This document shows positions 25,752-35,212 of a stretch of 64,000 nucleotides of DNA, piece after piece; the stretch's first letter is position 1, and every line of letters starts with the position of its first letter. Source of the stretch: Denitromonas sp. (GTDB taxonomy: Bacteria; Pseudomonadota; Gammaproteobacteria; Burkholderiales; Rhodocyclaceae); assembly GCF_034676725.1 (NCBI RefSeq), contig NZ_JAUCBR010000004.1, positions 3,438,001 to 3,502,000 on the forward strand. The letters are read 5' to 3'. Below the pieces are notes generated by a model, which worked only from the letters and a program-made list of their open reading frames with translations, ran no database searches and was not told the origin of the DNA. The position numbers and the translations under genes are program-made.

Positions 25752-27254
25752 ATGCAGCTTTACCCCGAACACCCCATGAATGAAGGCACACGCGCCTTCC
25801 TGTCACGCGCTGGTCGCATGTTGATTGGCGCCGACTGGGTCGATGCCCGCAGCGGTGAGACTTTGCCGGTGACCGACCCGGCCAGCGGCGAAGCCTTTTG
25901 CCGCGTGCCGTCCGCCGATGCGGCGGATATTGACCGCGCGGTGAGCGCCGCGCGCCATGCCTTCGAGCACGGCGAGTGGTCCAAGATGCGCCCGGTCGAC
26001 CGCGAACGCCTGCTGCTCAGGCTGGCCGACCTGCTCGAAGCCAACGCCCAGGAACTGGCCGAGATCGAGGCGCTGGACAACGGCAAGCCGGTGACCATGG
26101 CACGTCATGTCGACGTGGCGCTGTCGATCGACTTCTTGCGCTACATGGCCGGTTGGGCCACCAAGATCGAAGGCAGCACCATGGAGGTGTCGGTGCCGCT
26201 GGTGCGCGATCGTGAGTTCTTTGGCTTCACCCGGCGCGAACCGGTGGGCGTGGTCGGCGCGATCATTCCGTGGAACTTCCCGCTGCTGATGGCCGCCTGG
26301 AAGGTCGGCCCGGCGCTGGCCACCGGCTGCACCATGGTGCTCAAGCCGGCCGAAGAGACGCCGCTGTCGGCGCTGCGATTTGCCGAACTGGCGCTCGAAG
26401 CGGGCTACCCGGCGGGCGTGCTCAACGTGGTCACCGGCCTGGGCCACACGGCCGGCGCCGCGCTGGCCTCGCATCCGGGCATCGAGAAGGTCGCCTTCAC
26501 CGGCTCGACCGAGGTTGGCAAGCTGGTGGGGCAGGCGGCGGTGCGCAACATGACCCGCTTCTCGCTCGAACTCGGCGGCAAGAGCCCGGTGATCGTGCTC
26601 GACGATGCCGACCCGTCGGTGGCGGCGGCCGGCGCTGCGCAGGCGATCTTCTTCAACCAGGGGCAGGTGTGCACCGCCGGCTCGCGCCTGTTCATTCACA
26701 AGAGCCGTTTCGATCGGGTGGTCGAGGGGCTCTCGGAGATTGCCGCGGGCATGCAGATGGGGCCGGGCATCGACCCCGCCACCCAGATCGGCCCGTTGGT
26801 GTCGGCGGTGCAGCAGCAGCGCGTGATGGGCTATATCAACAGCGGTTTCGAAGAAGGCGCGCGCGCCACCGCCGGTGGCGGCGCGAGCGAGGGCCCGGGC
26901 TTCTTCGTCAAGCCGACGGTGCTGGTCGGCGTGCACGACGAGATGCAGGTGGTGCGCGAGGAGATCTTCGGCCCGGTCGTGGTGGCGCTGCCCTATGACG
27001 ATCTGGACGAAGTGGCGCGTCGTGCCAACGACACGCCCTACGGTCTGGCCGCCTCGATCTGGTCGAACGACCTGAGCCGGGTGCATCGCCTGATCCCCAA
27101 GATCAAGGCCGGTACGGTGTGGGTCAATTGCCACAACATGCTCGACAGCGCCATGCCCTTCGGCGGCTACAAGCAGTCGGGCATTGGCCGGGAGATGGGG
27201 CGGGCGGTGCTCGATCTGTACACCGAGAGCAAATCCGTGGTGATGATGCTCTGA
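25752..27254 (+). CDS. Aldehyde dehydrogenase (phenylacetaldehyde/betaine aldehyde dehydrogenase-like)
   Basis: 500 residues of the full-length ALDH fold. NAD-site PWNFPLLMAAWK, catalytic Glu in LELGGKSPV and catalytic C307 in FFNQGQVCTAGSR are all present; the end ESKSVVMML is typical. The sequence style is closer to phenylacetaldehyde dehydrogenases (FeaB/StyD/PedI) than to the ExaC-type enzyme at 11446. It presumably oxidises the aldehyde produced by the quinohaemoprotein encoded just upstream. AAGGA precedes the ATG at 25752. Confidence 0.9.
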   Translation: MQLYPEHPMNEGTRAFLSRAGRMLIGADWVDARSGETLPVTDPASGEAFCRVPSADAADIDRAVSAARHAFEHGEWSKMRPVDRERLLLRLADLLEANAQELAEIEALDNGKPVTMARHVDVALSIDFLRYMAGWATKIEGSTMEVSVPLVRDREFFGFTRREPVGVVGAIIPWNFPLLMAAWKVGPALATGCTMVLKPAEETPLSALRFAELALEAGYPAGVLNVVTGLGHTAGAALASHPGIEKVAFTGSTEVGKLVGQAAVRNMTRFSLELGGKSPVIVLDDADPSVAAAGAAQAIFFNQGQVCTAGSRLFIHKSRFDRVVEGLSEIAAGMQMGPGIDPATQIGPLVSAVQQQRVMGYINSGFEEGARATAGGGASEGPGFFVKPTVLVGVHDEMQVVREEIFGPVVVALPYDDLDEVARRANDTPYGLAASIWSNDLSRVHRLIPKIKAGTVWVNCHNMLDSAMPFGGYKQSGIGREMGRAVLDLYTESKSVVMML

Positions 27255-27324
27255 GTGCACGCATCGCGGTCCGTCGCTACAGTAATTGGTTCGCGGCGGA
27301 TCGCGCTTTATTCACGGAGAACAC

Positions 27325-29013
27325 ATGACACACGCCAGCTATGTTCACGGGGCGGCGGCCCAGCCCCTGATCGGCGACACCATCGGGCGATACTTTGACG
27401 CGGCCTGCGTGCGCCATGGTGCGCGCGAGGCGCTGGTGGTGCGCCACCAGAACGTGCGCCTGAGCTATACCGAACTCAAACTCAAGGTCGATGCGCTGGC
27501 CTGCGCGCTGATCCGCCTCGGCCTCAAGCCGGGCGAGCGCATCGGCATCTGGTCGCAGAACAACCTGGAATGGGCGCTGACCCAGTTCGCCACCGCCAAG
27601 GCCGGTCTGGTGCTGGTCAATATCAACCCGGCTTACCGCCGCGCCGAGCTGGAATACGCGCTCAACAAGGTCGGTTGCCGCGCGCTGATCCTGTCGCCCG
27701 CCTTCAAGCGCAGCGACTATCTGGAGATGCTCGCCGATCTGGCGCCGGAGCTGGCCACATGCCAGCCGGGAGCCCTGCGCAGCGAACGCCTGCCGGCACT
27801 GGAGATGGTCATTCGCATGGGCGCGGCGCAAAGCCATGGCATGCTTAATTTCGACGACTTGCTGAACGCCCCCAGCCTGCCGGAACTGCAGGCGCTCGAA
27901 GCGCTGGGCGAGACGCTGCAATTCGACGACCCCATCAACATCCAGTTCACCTCCGGCACCACCGGCAACCCCAAGGGCGCCACGCTCTCGCACCACAACA
28001 TCCTCAACAACGGCTTCTTCGTCGGCGAGGCGATCGGCCTGAGCGAGGCCGATCGCTTGTGCATTCCGGTGCCGCTCTATCACTGCTTTGGCATGGTGAT
28101 GGGCAACCTCGGCTGCCTCACGCATGGCGCCACCATGATCTATCCGTCCGACGCCTTCGAGCCGCTGGCCGCGCTGGAGACGCTGGCCGAGGAGCGCTGC
28201 ACCGCCATGTACGGTGTGCCGACCATGTTCATTGCCGTGCTCGATCATCCGCGCTTTGGCGACTTCGATCTGTCGGCGCTGCGCACCGGCATCATGGCCG
28301 GCAGCCCGTGCCCGACCGAGGTGATGAAGCGTGTGGTCGACAAGATGCACATGGGCGAGGTGACCATCGCCTACGGCATGACCGAGACCTCGCCGGTGAG
28401 CTTCCAGAGCGGGCGGGACGATCCGCTCGAGCGCCGGGTGTCGACCGTTGGTCGGGTGCAACCGCATTGCGAGGTGAAGATCGTCGATACCGACGGGCGC
28501 ATTGTGCCGCGCGGCACGCCGGGCGAGCTGTGCACCCGCGGCTACTCGGTGATGCTGGGCTACTGGGGCGACGAGGCGAAGACGGCCGAGGCCATCGATG
28601 CGGCTGGCTGGATGCACACCGGCGACATCGCCACCATTGATGAGGCGGGCTACTGCAACATCGTCGGGCGCATCAAGGACATGGTGATTCGCGGTGGCGA
28701 GAACATCTACCCGCGCGAGATCGAGGAGTTCCTCTACCGCCACCCCAAGATTGTCGATGTGCAGGTGGTCGGCGTGCCGGATGAGAAATACGGCGAGGTG
28801 CTGTGCGCGTGGATCATCCTGCGCGAAGGCGAATCGCTGACGGAAGACGAAGTGCGTGCCTTCTGCCAGGGGCAGATCGCGCACTACAAGATCCCGGCCT
28901 ACATCCGCTTTACCGACAGTTTCCCGATGACGGTGACCGGCAAGATCCAGAAGTTTCAGATCCGTGAGCGCATGAAGCAGGAACTGGGGCTGACGGACGC
29001 CACGACGGCCTGA
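27325..29013 (+). CDS. AMP-forming acyl-CoA synthetase
   Basis: 562 residues. The P-loop-like motif is FTSGTTGNPKGATLSHHN. The A5 region has YGMTETSPVSFQ, followed by GWMHTGDIATIDEAGYCNIVGRIKDMVIRGGENIYPREIE and the catalytic Lys near the C-terminus in TVTGKIQKFQIRE. It resembles medium-chain or propionate/aryl acyl-CoA synthetases. It lies 70 bp after the aldehyde dehydrogenase gene and would activate the acid formed to a CoA thioester, completing alcohol to aldehyde to acid to acyl-CoA. The ATG at 27325 follows CGGAGA. Two terminator-like hairpins follow. Confidence 0.9.
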   Translation: MTHASYVHGAAAQPLIGDTIGRYFDAACVRHGAREALVVRHQNVRLSYTELKLKVDALACALIRLGLKPGERIGIWSQNNLEWALTQFATAKAGLVLVNINPAYRRAELEYALNKVGCRALILSPAFKRSDYLEMLADLAPELATCQPGALRSERLPALEMVIRMGAAQSHGMLNFDDLLNAPSLPELQALEALGETLQFDDPINIQFTSGTTGNPKGATLSHHNILNNGFFVGEAIGLSEADRLCIPVPLYHCFGMVMGNLGCLTHGATMIYPSDAFEPLAALETLAEERCTAMYGVPTMFIAVLDHPRFGDFDLSALRTGIMAGSPCPTEVMKRVVDKMHMGEVTIAYGMTETSPVSFQSGRDDPLERRVSTVGRVQPHCEVKIVDTDGRIVPRGTPGELCTRGYSVMLGYWGDEAKTAEAIDAAGWMHTGDIATIDEAGYCNIVGRIKDMVIRGGENIYPREIEEFLYRHPKIVDVQVVGVPDEKYGEVLCAWIILREGESLTEDEVRAFCQGQIAHYKIPAYIRFTDSFPMTVTGKIQKFQIRERMKQELGLTDATTA

Positions 29014-29032
29014 GCACCGATCCTCCCTCGCT

Positions 29033-29053
29033 GGCACCTTCGGGTGCTTGTTT
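29033..29053 (+). terminator. Short terminator after the acyl-CoA synthetase gene
   Basis: GGCACC-TTC-GGGTGC followed by TTGTTT, 20 bp after the stop codon. Confidence 0.6.
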
Positions 29054-29055
29054 GC

Positions 29056-29092
29056 GCCCGAACCGAGTCGTTCTCAGTCCGGGCATTTTTTT
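29056..29092 (+). terminator. Second, T-rich terminator
   Basis: GCCCG (29056-29060) pairs with CGGGC (29080-29084), with an inner GAG/CTC stem, and is followed by ATTTTTTT. It reinforces the preceding hairpin and lies just before the convergent transglutaminase-DUF2126 gene. Confidence 0.65.
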
Positions 29093-29095
29093 GCA

Positions 29096-32000
29096 TCAGT
29101 GGCGACGCAGGTCGAGCGTGAAGGGGAAGTCCGGGTTGGCCGTTGCCGGTGCTGTCTCGACCTTGCCGGGGGTGTGGCCAAAGGCGAAGAAGCGTGCCAG
29201 GCGGCGGCTTTCGGCCTCGAAGGCGTTGACCGGGAAGGTGTCGAAGCTGCGGCCGCCCGGGTGCGAGACATGGTACTGGCAGCCGCCCAGCGAGCGCTGC
29301 GACCAGGTATCGATCAGGTCGAACACCAGCGGCGCCTGCACCGGGATCAGCGGGTGCAGGCAGGAGGGCGGCTGCCAGGCGCGATAGCGCACCCCGGCGA
29401 CGAACTCGCCGACCGTGCCGGTGTTCTGCAGCGGCACGGTTTCGCCGTTGCAGGTGAGGCGGTAGCGGTCTGGCGCCATGCCGGTGACCTTGACCTGCAG
29501 CCGTTCGACCGAGGAGTCGACAAAGCGTACCGCGCCGCCGGCGGCGCCTTCTTCGCCCATGACATGCCAGGGTTCGAGGGCGTGGCGGATCTCCAGCGTC
29601 ATGCCGCGCACGGTGATGTCGCCATGGCGCGGGAAGCGGAACTCGAGGTGCGGAGCAAACCACTCGAATTCGAGCGGGAAGCCGGCGTCGCGCGTCTCTT
29701 CGATGACGTCATGGAAATCCTGCGCCACGAAGTGGGGCAGCATGAAGCGGTCGTGCAGCTCGGTACCCCAGCGGGCGAGGCGGTCGGGCTTGTAGGGTGT
29801 GCGCCAGAAGCGGGCAACCAGTGCGCGCAGCAGCAATTGCTGGGCGAGGCTCATCTGCGCATGTGGCGGCATCTCGAAGGCGCGCAGTTCGAGCAGGCCG
29901 AGGCGGCCGGTGGCGCCGTCGGGCGAGTACAGCTTGTCGATGCAGAACTCGGCGCGGTGGGTGTTGCCGGTGACATCGATGAGCAGGTTGCGCAGCAGGC
30001 GGTTCGACCTGCCAGGGCATGGTGTTCTGCCCCGCGTCGGGCATCTGTCGGAAGGCGATTTCAAGCTCGTAGAGGCTGTCGTTGCGCGCTTCGTCGACGC
30101 GGGGTGCCTGGCTGCTCGGGCCGATGAACAGGCCGGAGAACAGGTACGAGAGGCTGGGGTGGTTGTGCCAGTAGGCGACCAGGCTGGCGAGCAGATCGGG
30201 CCGGCGCAGGAACGGGGAGTCGGCCGGGGTGGCGCCGCCGAGCACGAAGTGGTTGCCGCCGCCGGTGCCGGTGTGGCGCCCGTCGACCATGAATTTTTCG
30301 GTGCTCAGCCGGCTCAGGCGCGCGGCCTCGTAGAGGTGCACGCTGCGATCGACCAGCTCGTCCCAGGACTTGGCCGGATGCACGTTGACCTCGATGACGC
30401 CGGGGTCGGGCGTGACGCGGAAGACGGTGACGCGCGGGTCCCGCGGCGGCTCGTAGCCTTCGAGGATGACCGGCAGGTCGAGCTCGCCGGCCGCAGCCTC
30501 GACGGCGACCAGCAGTTCGAGGTAGTCCTCGAGGCACTGGGTGGGCGGCATGAACACATACAGCCGACCGTCGCGCGGCTCGGCGCACATGGCCAGCCGG
30601 GTGATCCAGTCGGCCGACTGGCCGTGAGCGGGCTGGCCGGCGCCGTCGTGGTGCTGGCCGGTCGCCATGGCCGCGGCGCCGGTTGTGGTGGCTGCATCGG
30701 CGGCGTGTGTGGCGCCGGTTGCCGCGCTCTGGCGCCGGGCACGCAGCTGGGCGGTGATGTGCGCGCGGGCCGGCAGCGGAATCGTGGGCTGCATCGGGTC
30801 GGGCGGCAGCACATGGGGGTAGTCGGAGGCCTTGACCCAGGGCTGCGAATCGATCGGCAGGCGGTAGCCGACCGGGGAGTCGCCTGGGACCAGATGGCAG
30901 CGGCCGGTGCGCATGTACCAGTTGCTGCTCTCCCACTGGCCGGCGGCGTTCTTGCCCACTGGCAGGACGTAGCCCACTGCGGCGTCGAGGCCCTTGTCGA
31001 AGACGCGGCGCAGGCGCTCGCGCTCGAGCGGATCTTTCAGGCGGGCGTCAAAGGGGTCGACGTTGACCGGCAGGTTGCGCTCGCGCCACAGGTAATAGTA
31101 GACATCCTCGAAGGCGGGGAAGACGTAGCGGGGTGCCAGGCCGAGATGCTCGGCCACCGCGCGCAGGAAGCGCTCGGCGGTCTCGGTGGTGGCGCCGTAC
31201 TGTTTCTTCTCGCTGGCGAGCAGGGCCGGGTTGTGCCACATCGGTTCGCCGTCTTCGCGCCAGAAGCAGTTGAGGCTCCAGCGCGGCAGTTGCTCGCCGG
31301 GGTACCACTTGCCCTGGCCGAAATGGGTCAGCCCGTTCGGTGCGTATTTGTCGCGCAGGCGGTCGAAGACGTCGGCGGCGAGCAGGCGCTTGGTGGGGCC
31401 GAGGGCCTCGGTGTTCCATTCGTCGCCGTCCGGGTCGTCGACCGATACGAAGGTCGGTTCGCCACCCATGGTCAGCCGCACATCCTGCGCGACCAGGGCT
31501 TCGTCGATGCGATGGCCGAGCGCTTCGATGGCCGACCACTGCGCCTCGGTGTAGGGCTTGGTCACGCGCGGGGCTTCGTGCACGCGCGTGATCTCCATCG
31601 TGTGCGCGAACTCGACCTCGCATTTGTTCGACGCCACCGGTGATCGGCGCGGCCGAGGAGGGCTCCGGTGTGCAGGAGAGCGGGATGTGCCCCTCGCCGG
31701 CGAACAGGCCGGAGGTCGGGTCAAGCCCGATCCAGCCCGCGCCGGGCAGGTAGACCTCGCACCACGCGTGGAGGTCGGTGAAGTCGACATCGGTGCCCTG
31801 CGGGCCGTCGAGGCTCTTGACGTCGGGGGTGAGCTGGATCAGGTAGCCGGAGACAAAACGCGCGGCCAGGCCGAGGTGGCGCAGCAACTGCACCAGCAAC
31901 CAGGCCGAGTCGCGGCAGGAGCCGAGGCGCTTTTGCAGGGTCTCTTCCGGGGTCTGCACGCCGGGCTCGAGGCGGATGGTGTAGTCGATGTCCTGCTGCA

Positions 32001-32466
32001 CACGCTGGTTGATGGAGACGAGGAAGTCGACGCTGCGCGTGGGCTTGCGGTCGATGCTGGCGAGGTAGTCGGCAAACAGCGGCGCGGTGTCGTGGTCGAG
32101 CGGCAGGCAGTAGAGATAGGGGGCCAGTTCATGCCGCTGCCAGGCTTCGTAGGTGAAGGGGATCTCTTCGGCGTGTGGCTCGAGAAAGAAGTCGAAGGGG
32201 TTGATGACCGACATCTCGGCCACCAGATCGACTTCGATGCGAAAGTGGGTCGTCGGGTTGGGGAAAACCAGCCGGGCCAGCCAGTTGCTTTGCGGGTCCT
32301 GCTGCCAGTTGATGAAGTAGTCGTCCGGCGTGACCTTGAGGCTGTAGGCGTGGACGGGGGTGCGTGAATGGGGGCAGGGCCGCAGGCGGATGACCTGGGG
32401 GCCAAGCTTGACCGGGCGGTCGTAGTGGTACTCGGTGACGTGGTTCAGGGCAACATGGATCGACAC
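29096..32466 (-). pseudogene. Transglutaminase / DUF2126 family protein, broken by two single-base insertions
   Basis: The GTG start at 32464-32466 (AGGAG upstream) opens with SIHVALNHVTEYHYDRPVKLGPQ, the standard N-terminus of this family. The transglutaminase core has GSCRDSAWLLVQLLRHLG (catalytic Cys), DLHAWCEVYLPGAGWIGLDPT (His, Asp). The frame breaks at 31626-31632 after ITGG; removing one base of GTTCGAC gives GVDKCEVEFAHTMEI and joins the DUF2126 part. A second break at 30002-30008 (again GTTCGAC) is repaired the same way, giving PWQVDRLLRNLLIDVTGN through to LDLRRH. The repaired protein would be about 1,122 residues, the usual length. With no other damage, sequencing error is the likelier cause. 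Function of the family is unclear, perhaps a large protease or amidase. Confidence 0.85.
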
Positions 32467-32875
32467 GGCTGGACTCCTGTAGGCGGATTCGGCCCGGCTG
32501 AAGCGGCATGAAAAGAAGCGTGGGGACATCGGCCGCGGCGCGACGTCGCTCGACCCCGCCCGGTCTCGGCGAGGTGTGTACACATCGGGGGCTGTCGCTC
32601 GAAGAGCAGCATAGCAAGGAATCGCGCTCGCCCGTGTGTCGCGGCACGGGCCGGGGGGCATGCCGGCCTCGGGCAAGGCCTTTGCCGGGTTGCCGGATAT
32701 CGGCGTCGTGTCGAACGCATGCGGCTCCAGAGCAGATCAGTCCAGCAACCTTGCCTGCATGCTTCGTGCCAGGCAAATGCGGCCGGAAATCGCGCTGAAC
32801 GGGGCTTGGGCTCCCTGTTCGGTGGCGTGGCGAAGCGGCGGCTGCCCCAATGTGGGGCGTGCCGCCCTGGCTGAC
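32467..32875. other. 409-bp intergenic stretch without a recognised gene
   Basis: This separates the transglutaminase-DUF2126 start from the end of queD (both leftward). Short open frames here lack homology and ribosome-binding sites. A small hairpin, GCCCC-AATGT-GGGGC near 32844-32858, lies just after the queD stop but has no T tract. Promoter elements for the downstream leftward gene are presumably here, but I cannot point to a clear one. Confidence 0.5.
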
Positions 32876-33325
32876 TCAGCGCATGTCGCGGGTGGCGTCG
32901 GCCCAGCAGTTGGGGGTCTCGAACAGGCGGACGCGCTCGAGCTGGAGATGGTTGCCGAAGGTGTCGCGGTATTGCGCGTCGAGGATGCGGAAGGCGATGA
33001 CCGCCAGGTTTTCGGCCGTGGGCACGGCGTCGAGCAGCACCGTCTTGTGATCCGGCAGCGAGGCGAGGAAGTCGACGATCGGCTGGTCCTTGCGGTAGGC
33101 GAGGAAAGCGTGGTCCCACAGGTCGACGAGGTGGGTCTTGGCGATGCGCTTGATGTCGCCGAAATCCATCACCATGCCGTTGGCCGGGTTGCCATCGGCC
33201 TGGATGATCTCTCCGGTGAGCGTGATCTCGATGACGTAGCGGTGGCCATGCAGGTGCTTGCACTGGCTGGCGTGGTCAGGAATCCGGTGGCCTGCATCGA
33301 ACTCGAGTCGGCGGGTGATGCGCAT
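32876..33325 (-). CDS. queD: 6-carboxy-5,6,7,8-tetrahydropterin synthase (QueD)
   Basis: 149 residues, the normal length. Zn ligands H13 (FDAGHRI), H26 and H28 (HLHGH) and catalytic C22 (HASQCKHLHGH) are present, as are DFGDIKRIAK, LWDHAFL and PTAENLAVIAF. It converts 7,8-dihydroneopterin triphosphate to 6-carboxytetrahydropterin in queuosine (7-deazaguanine) biosynthesis. No queC or queE is seen nearby. AAGGGG precedes the ATG. It is divergent from the radical SAM gene at 33405. Confidence 0.9.
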   Translation of the reverse strand: MRITRRLEFDAGHRIPDHASQCKHLHGHRYVIEITLTGEIIQADGNPANGMVMDFGDIKRIAKTHLVDLWDHAFLAYRKDQPIVDFLASLPDHKTVLLDAVPTAENLAVIAFRILDAQYRDTFGNHLQLERVRLFETPNCWADATRDMR

Positions 33326-33404
33326 TCATTTCCCCTTGATCAGGGGCGCAATTCTATATCATTGGACTCCCCATCGAGCTTTTTGGCAGGCGAGGACGGT
33401 ACGG

Positions 33405-34244
33405 ATGGCGTTATTGAAGGTATCGGATCACCGGCGGGATTTTGCCGGGATGACCTATGTGTACCCGGTGTTGTCGCGGCGCGCCGGCGGCGTGTCGGTC
33501 GGCATCAACCTGAACCCGAACAATGCGTGCAACTGGCACTGTGTGTACTGCCAGGTGCCGGACCTCGTTCGTGGCGCGGCGCCGGCGATCGATCGTGCCC
33601 GACTGCGCGAGGAACTCACCGGTTTTCTCGACGCCCTGGTCAATGGCGACTACATGGCGCGCCACGTCCCGGAAGGGCTGCGGACGATCCAGGATATCGC
33701 CTTCTCGGGCAATGGTGAGCCGACCAGCGCCAAGGCGTTTGCCGGCATCATGGACGACGTGATCTCCATCCGTGACGCCGCCGGGCTGGCGCGGGTGCCG
33801 GTGCGGCTCATCACCAATGGCAGCCTGATCACCCGGGCCTACGTTCAGGCGGGCCTGAAACGCCTGGCGCAGGGCGGCGGAGAGGTGTGGTTCAAGGTCG
33901 ATGGCGGTCGTCGCGAGGACATTACGCGCATCAACGGTGTGGACCTGGATCCGGCATCGGTGTCGCGCGCGCTCGCCGCGTCCGCTGCGGTGTGTCCTAC
34001 CTGGGTGCAGACCTGCATGTTTGCCTGGGACGGCGAAGCACCCCAGGCCGCGGCGCTCGAGGCCTATCTGGCCTGTCTTGACGCCGCGGGCGTGGACGCC
34101 TTGCAGGGGGTGTTGCTCTATGGCGTGGTCCGCCCGTCGATGCAGGCAGAGGCGCCGCGGGTCGCCGCCCTGAGTGAGGCCGAACTGATGTCGATTGCCG
34201 AGCGCATAAAAGAAAAAGGGCTGACGGTTCGCGTCAGCCCCTGA
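33405..34244 (+). CDS. Radical SAM protein of unknown substrate
   Basis: 279 residues. The [4Fe-4S] cluster motif is C42-NWH-C46-VY-C49 in NPNNACNWHCVYCQVP. The SAM-binding GNGEPT segment (FSGNGEPTSAK) and VRLITNGSLI fit the radical SAM barrel. The arrangement resembles uncharacterised bacterial proteins distantly like the wyosine-forming TYW1 group. It is divergent from queD, but it lacks the QueE features I would expect, so a queuosine role is not claimed. The start is the ATG at 33405 with GAGG upstream, since the frame further upstream overlaps queD. A terminator for the neighbouring gene lies inside its 3' end. Confidence 0.8.
   Translation: MALLKVSDHRRDFAGMTYVYPVLSRRAGGVSVGINLNPNNACNWHCVYCQVPDLVRGAAPAIDRARLREELTGFLDALVNGDYMARHVPEGLRTIQDIAFSGNGEPTSAKAFAGIMDDVISIRDAAGLARVPVRLITNGSLITRAYVQAGLKRLAQGGGEVWFKVDGGRREDITRINGVDLDPASVSRALAASAAVCPTWVQTCMFAWDGEAPQAAALEAYLACLDAAGVDALQGVLLYGVVRPSMQAEAPRVAALSEAELMSIAERIKEKGLTVRVSP
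34208..34240 (-). terminator. Rho-independent terminator of the XRE gene, inside the radical SAM coding end
   Basis: On the minus strand GGGCTGACG-cgaac-CGTCAGCCC (34240 to 34218) is followed by TTTTTCTTTT. It serves the leftward XRE gene that ends at 34266 and overlaps the last codons of the convergent radical SAM gene. Confidence 0.8.
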
Positions 34245-34265
34245 TGATGTCCGGCTCGCTGCCGG

Positions 34266-34568
34266 TCACGCCTTCTTTGCGGGTTTACGCGCCGCGCGGG
34301 CTTCCTTCTTGAGCGTCTTGTACAGCTCCGGGTTGGATTTCTTCAGGTACTCGGCCATCTCCATGTCGTCACGCTTGACCTTCTCGATGTCGACCTGCTC
34401 GATGTGAACCAGGCGTAGCAGGGCCTGGACCGGACGGGGGATGTTGCGGCCGCTCTCGTAGCGCGAACCGCCGCTCTGGGTGACGCCGATGCGCGACCAG
34501 AACTGGGACTGGTTGAGGCCGAGTTTGCGACGCACTTCGCGCACGTCGATCTTGTCAGTGGCTTTCAT
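34266..34568 (-). CDS. Small XRE-family helix-turn-helix protein
   Basis: 100 residues. The helix-turn-helix covers about residues 10-50 (VRRKLGLNQSQFWSRIGVTQSGGSRYESGRNIP), and a Lys-rich tail follows (KKEARAARKPAKKA). No enzymatic domain is seen. AGAGGAAAGAAC precedes the ATG at 34566-34568. It resembles single-domain DNA-binding proteins conserved in betaproteobacteria; targets are unknown. Confidence 0.85.
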   Translation of the reverse strand: MKATDKIDVREVRRKLGLNQSQFWSRIGVTQSGGSRYESGRNIPRPVQALLRLVHIEQVDIEKVKRDDMEMAEYLKKSNPELYKTLKKEARAARKPAKKA

Positions 34569-35212
34569 GTTCTTTCCTCTATATTGATGTTGCGTATTTC
34601 GCAGGGGTATGACCTGGCTCTTTGAAAAGAGTTCTCGGTACTACTTTGGTCATACGACAGGTGGAGTATAGGAAACTCTCAGGAAACCACACAAGCATTT
34701 TTTTATCGTTTGTATATAGCTCTTATGGGTATCTAGTGCGGGTTTGCGTTGCAGCATTTTGCCGCTGCCTGCGAAGCTATTGCTACCCTGATCGGGCGCA
34801 AACCGCGCGGTTGTTGAGCCTTGTGTTCCTGCGCGTATAACGCCCTGCGGCAAACTCGGCGGTGCGGAGGGGTGAGAAGCGCTCATGCCAATGCGATTTT
34901 GCCGTTCGTCGGCCCGACGGAAGGTGTATCGAAAATCACACACCTGTTGTTTTGCCGACCGGGGCCGCACAGCCGTGATGCCCGCTGCTTACTATCCCAT
35001 TGGGTGAAACGCCTTGCCGCAAGTCAAAATCGGTTGAGCGGCTAAAGGGAAAAAATCTAGACCGAACAGTCGACTGAGCAATGTTTTTCCAGAAAGTTGG
35101 AAGCAAGTCGTTTCAATCGGTAAAATCGTGCCGTTTTGCTCTGAGGTTGCGCCGCCCCACCCGGGGATGCGCGACTGCTGTTGCTTGTTCTCTATTGATA
35201 GGTCACGTTTTC
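34569..35212. other. 644-bp intergenic region upstream of the nqr operon
   Basis: This is the longest gene-free stretch. It is clearly less GC-rich than its surroundings in 34600-34760 and 35040-35130, fitting promoters for the divergent XRE gene and nqr operon. A 106-codon minus-strand frame at 34650-34970 has no recognisable domain or ribosome-binding site and is not called. I see no confident -10/-35 pair or riboswitch. Confidence 0.5.

Noticed and set aside
34650..34970. 106-codon minus-strand frame in the region before nqrA
   Set aside because: No ribosome-binding site, no recognisable domain, and it lies in a promoter-like AT-rich stretch.
34569..35212. Possible sodium-sensing riboswitch upstream of nqrA
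   Set aside because: I could not identify any conserved riboswitch core or convincing multi-helix fold by eye.
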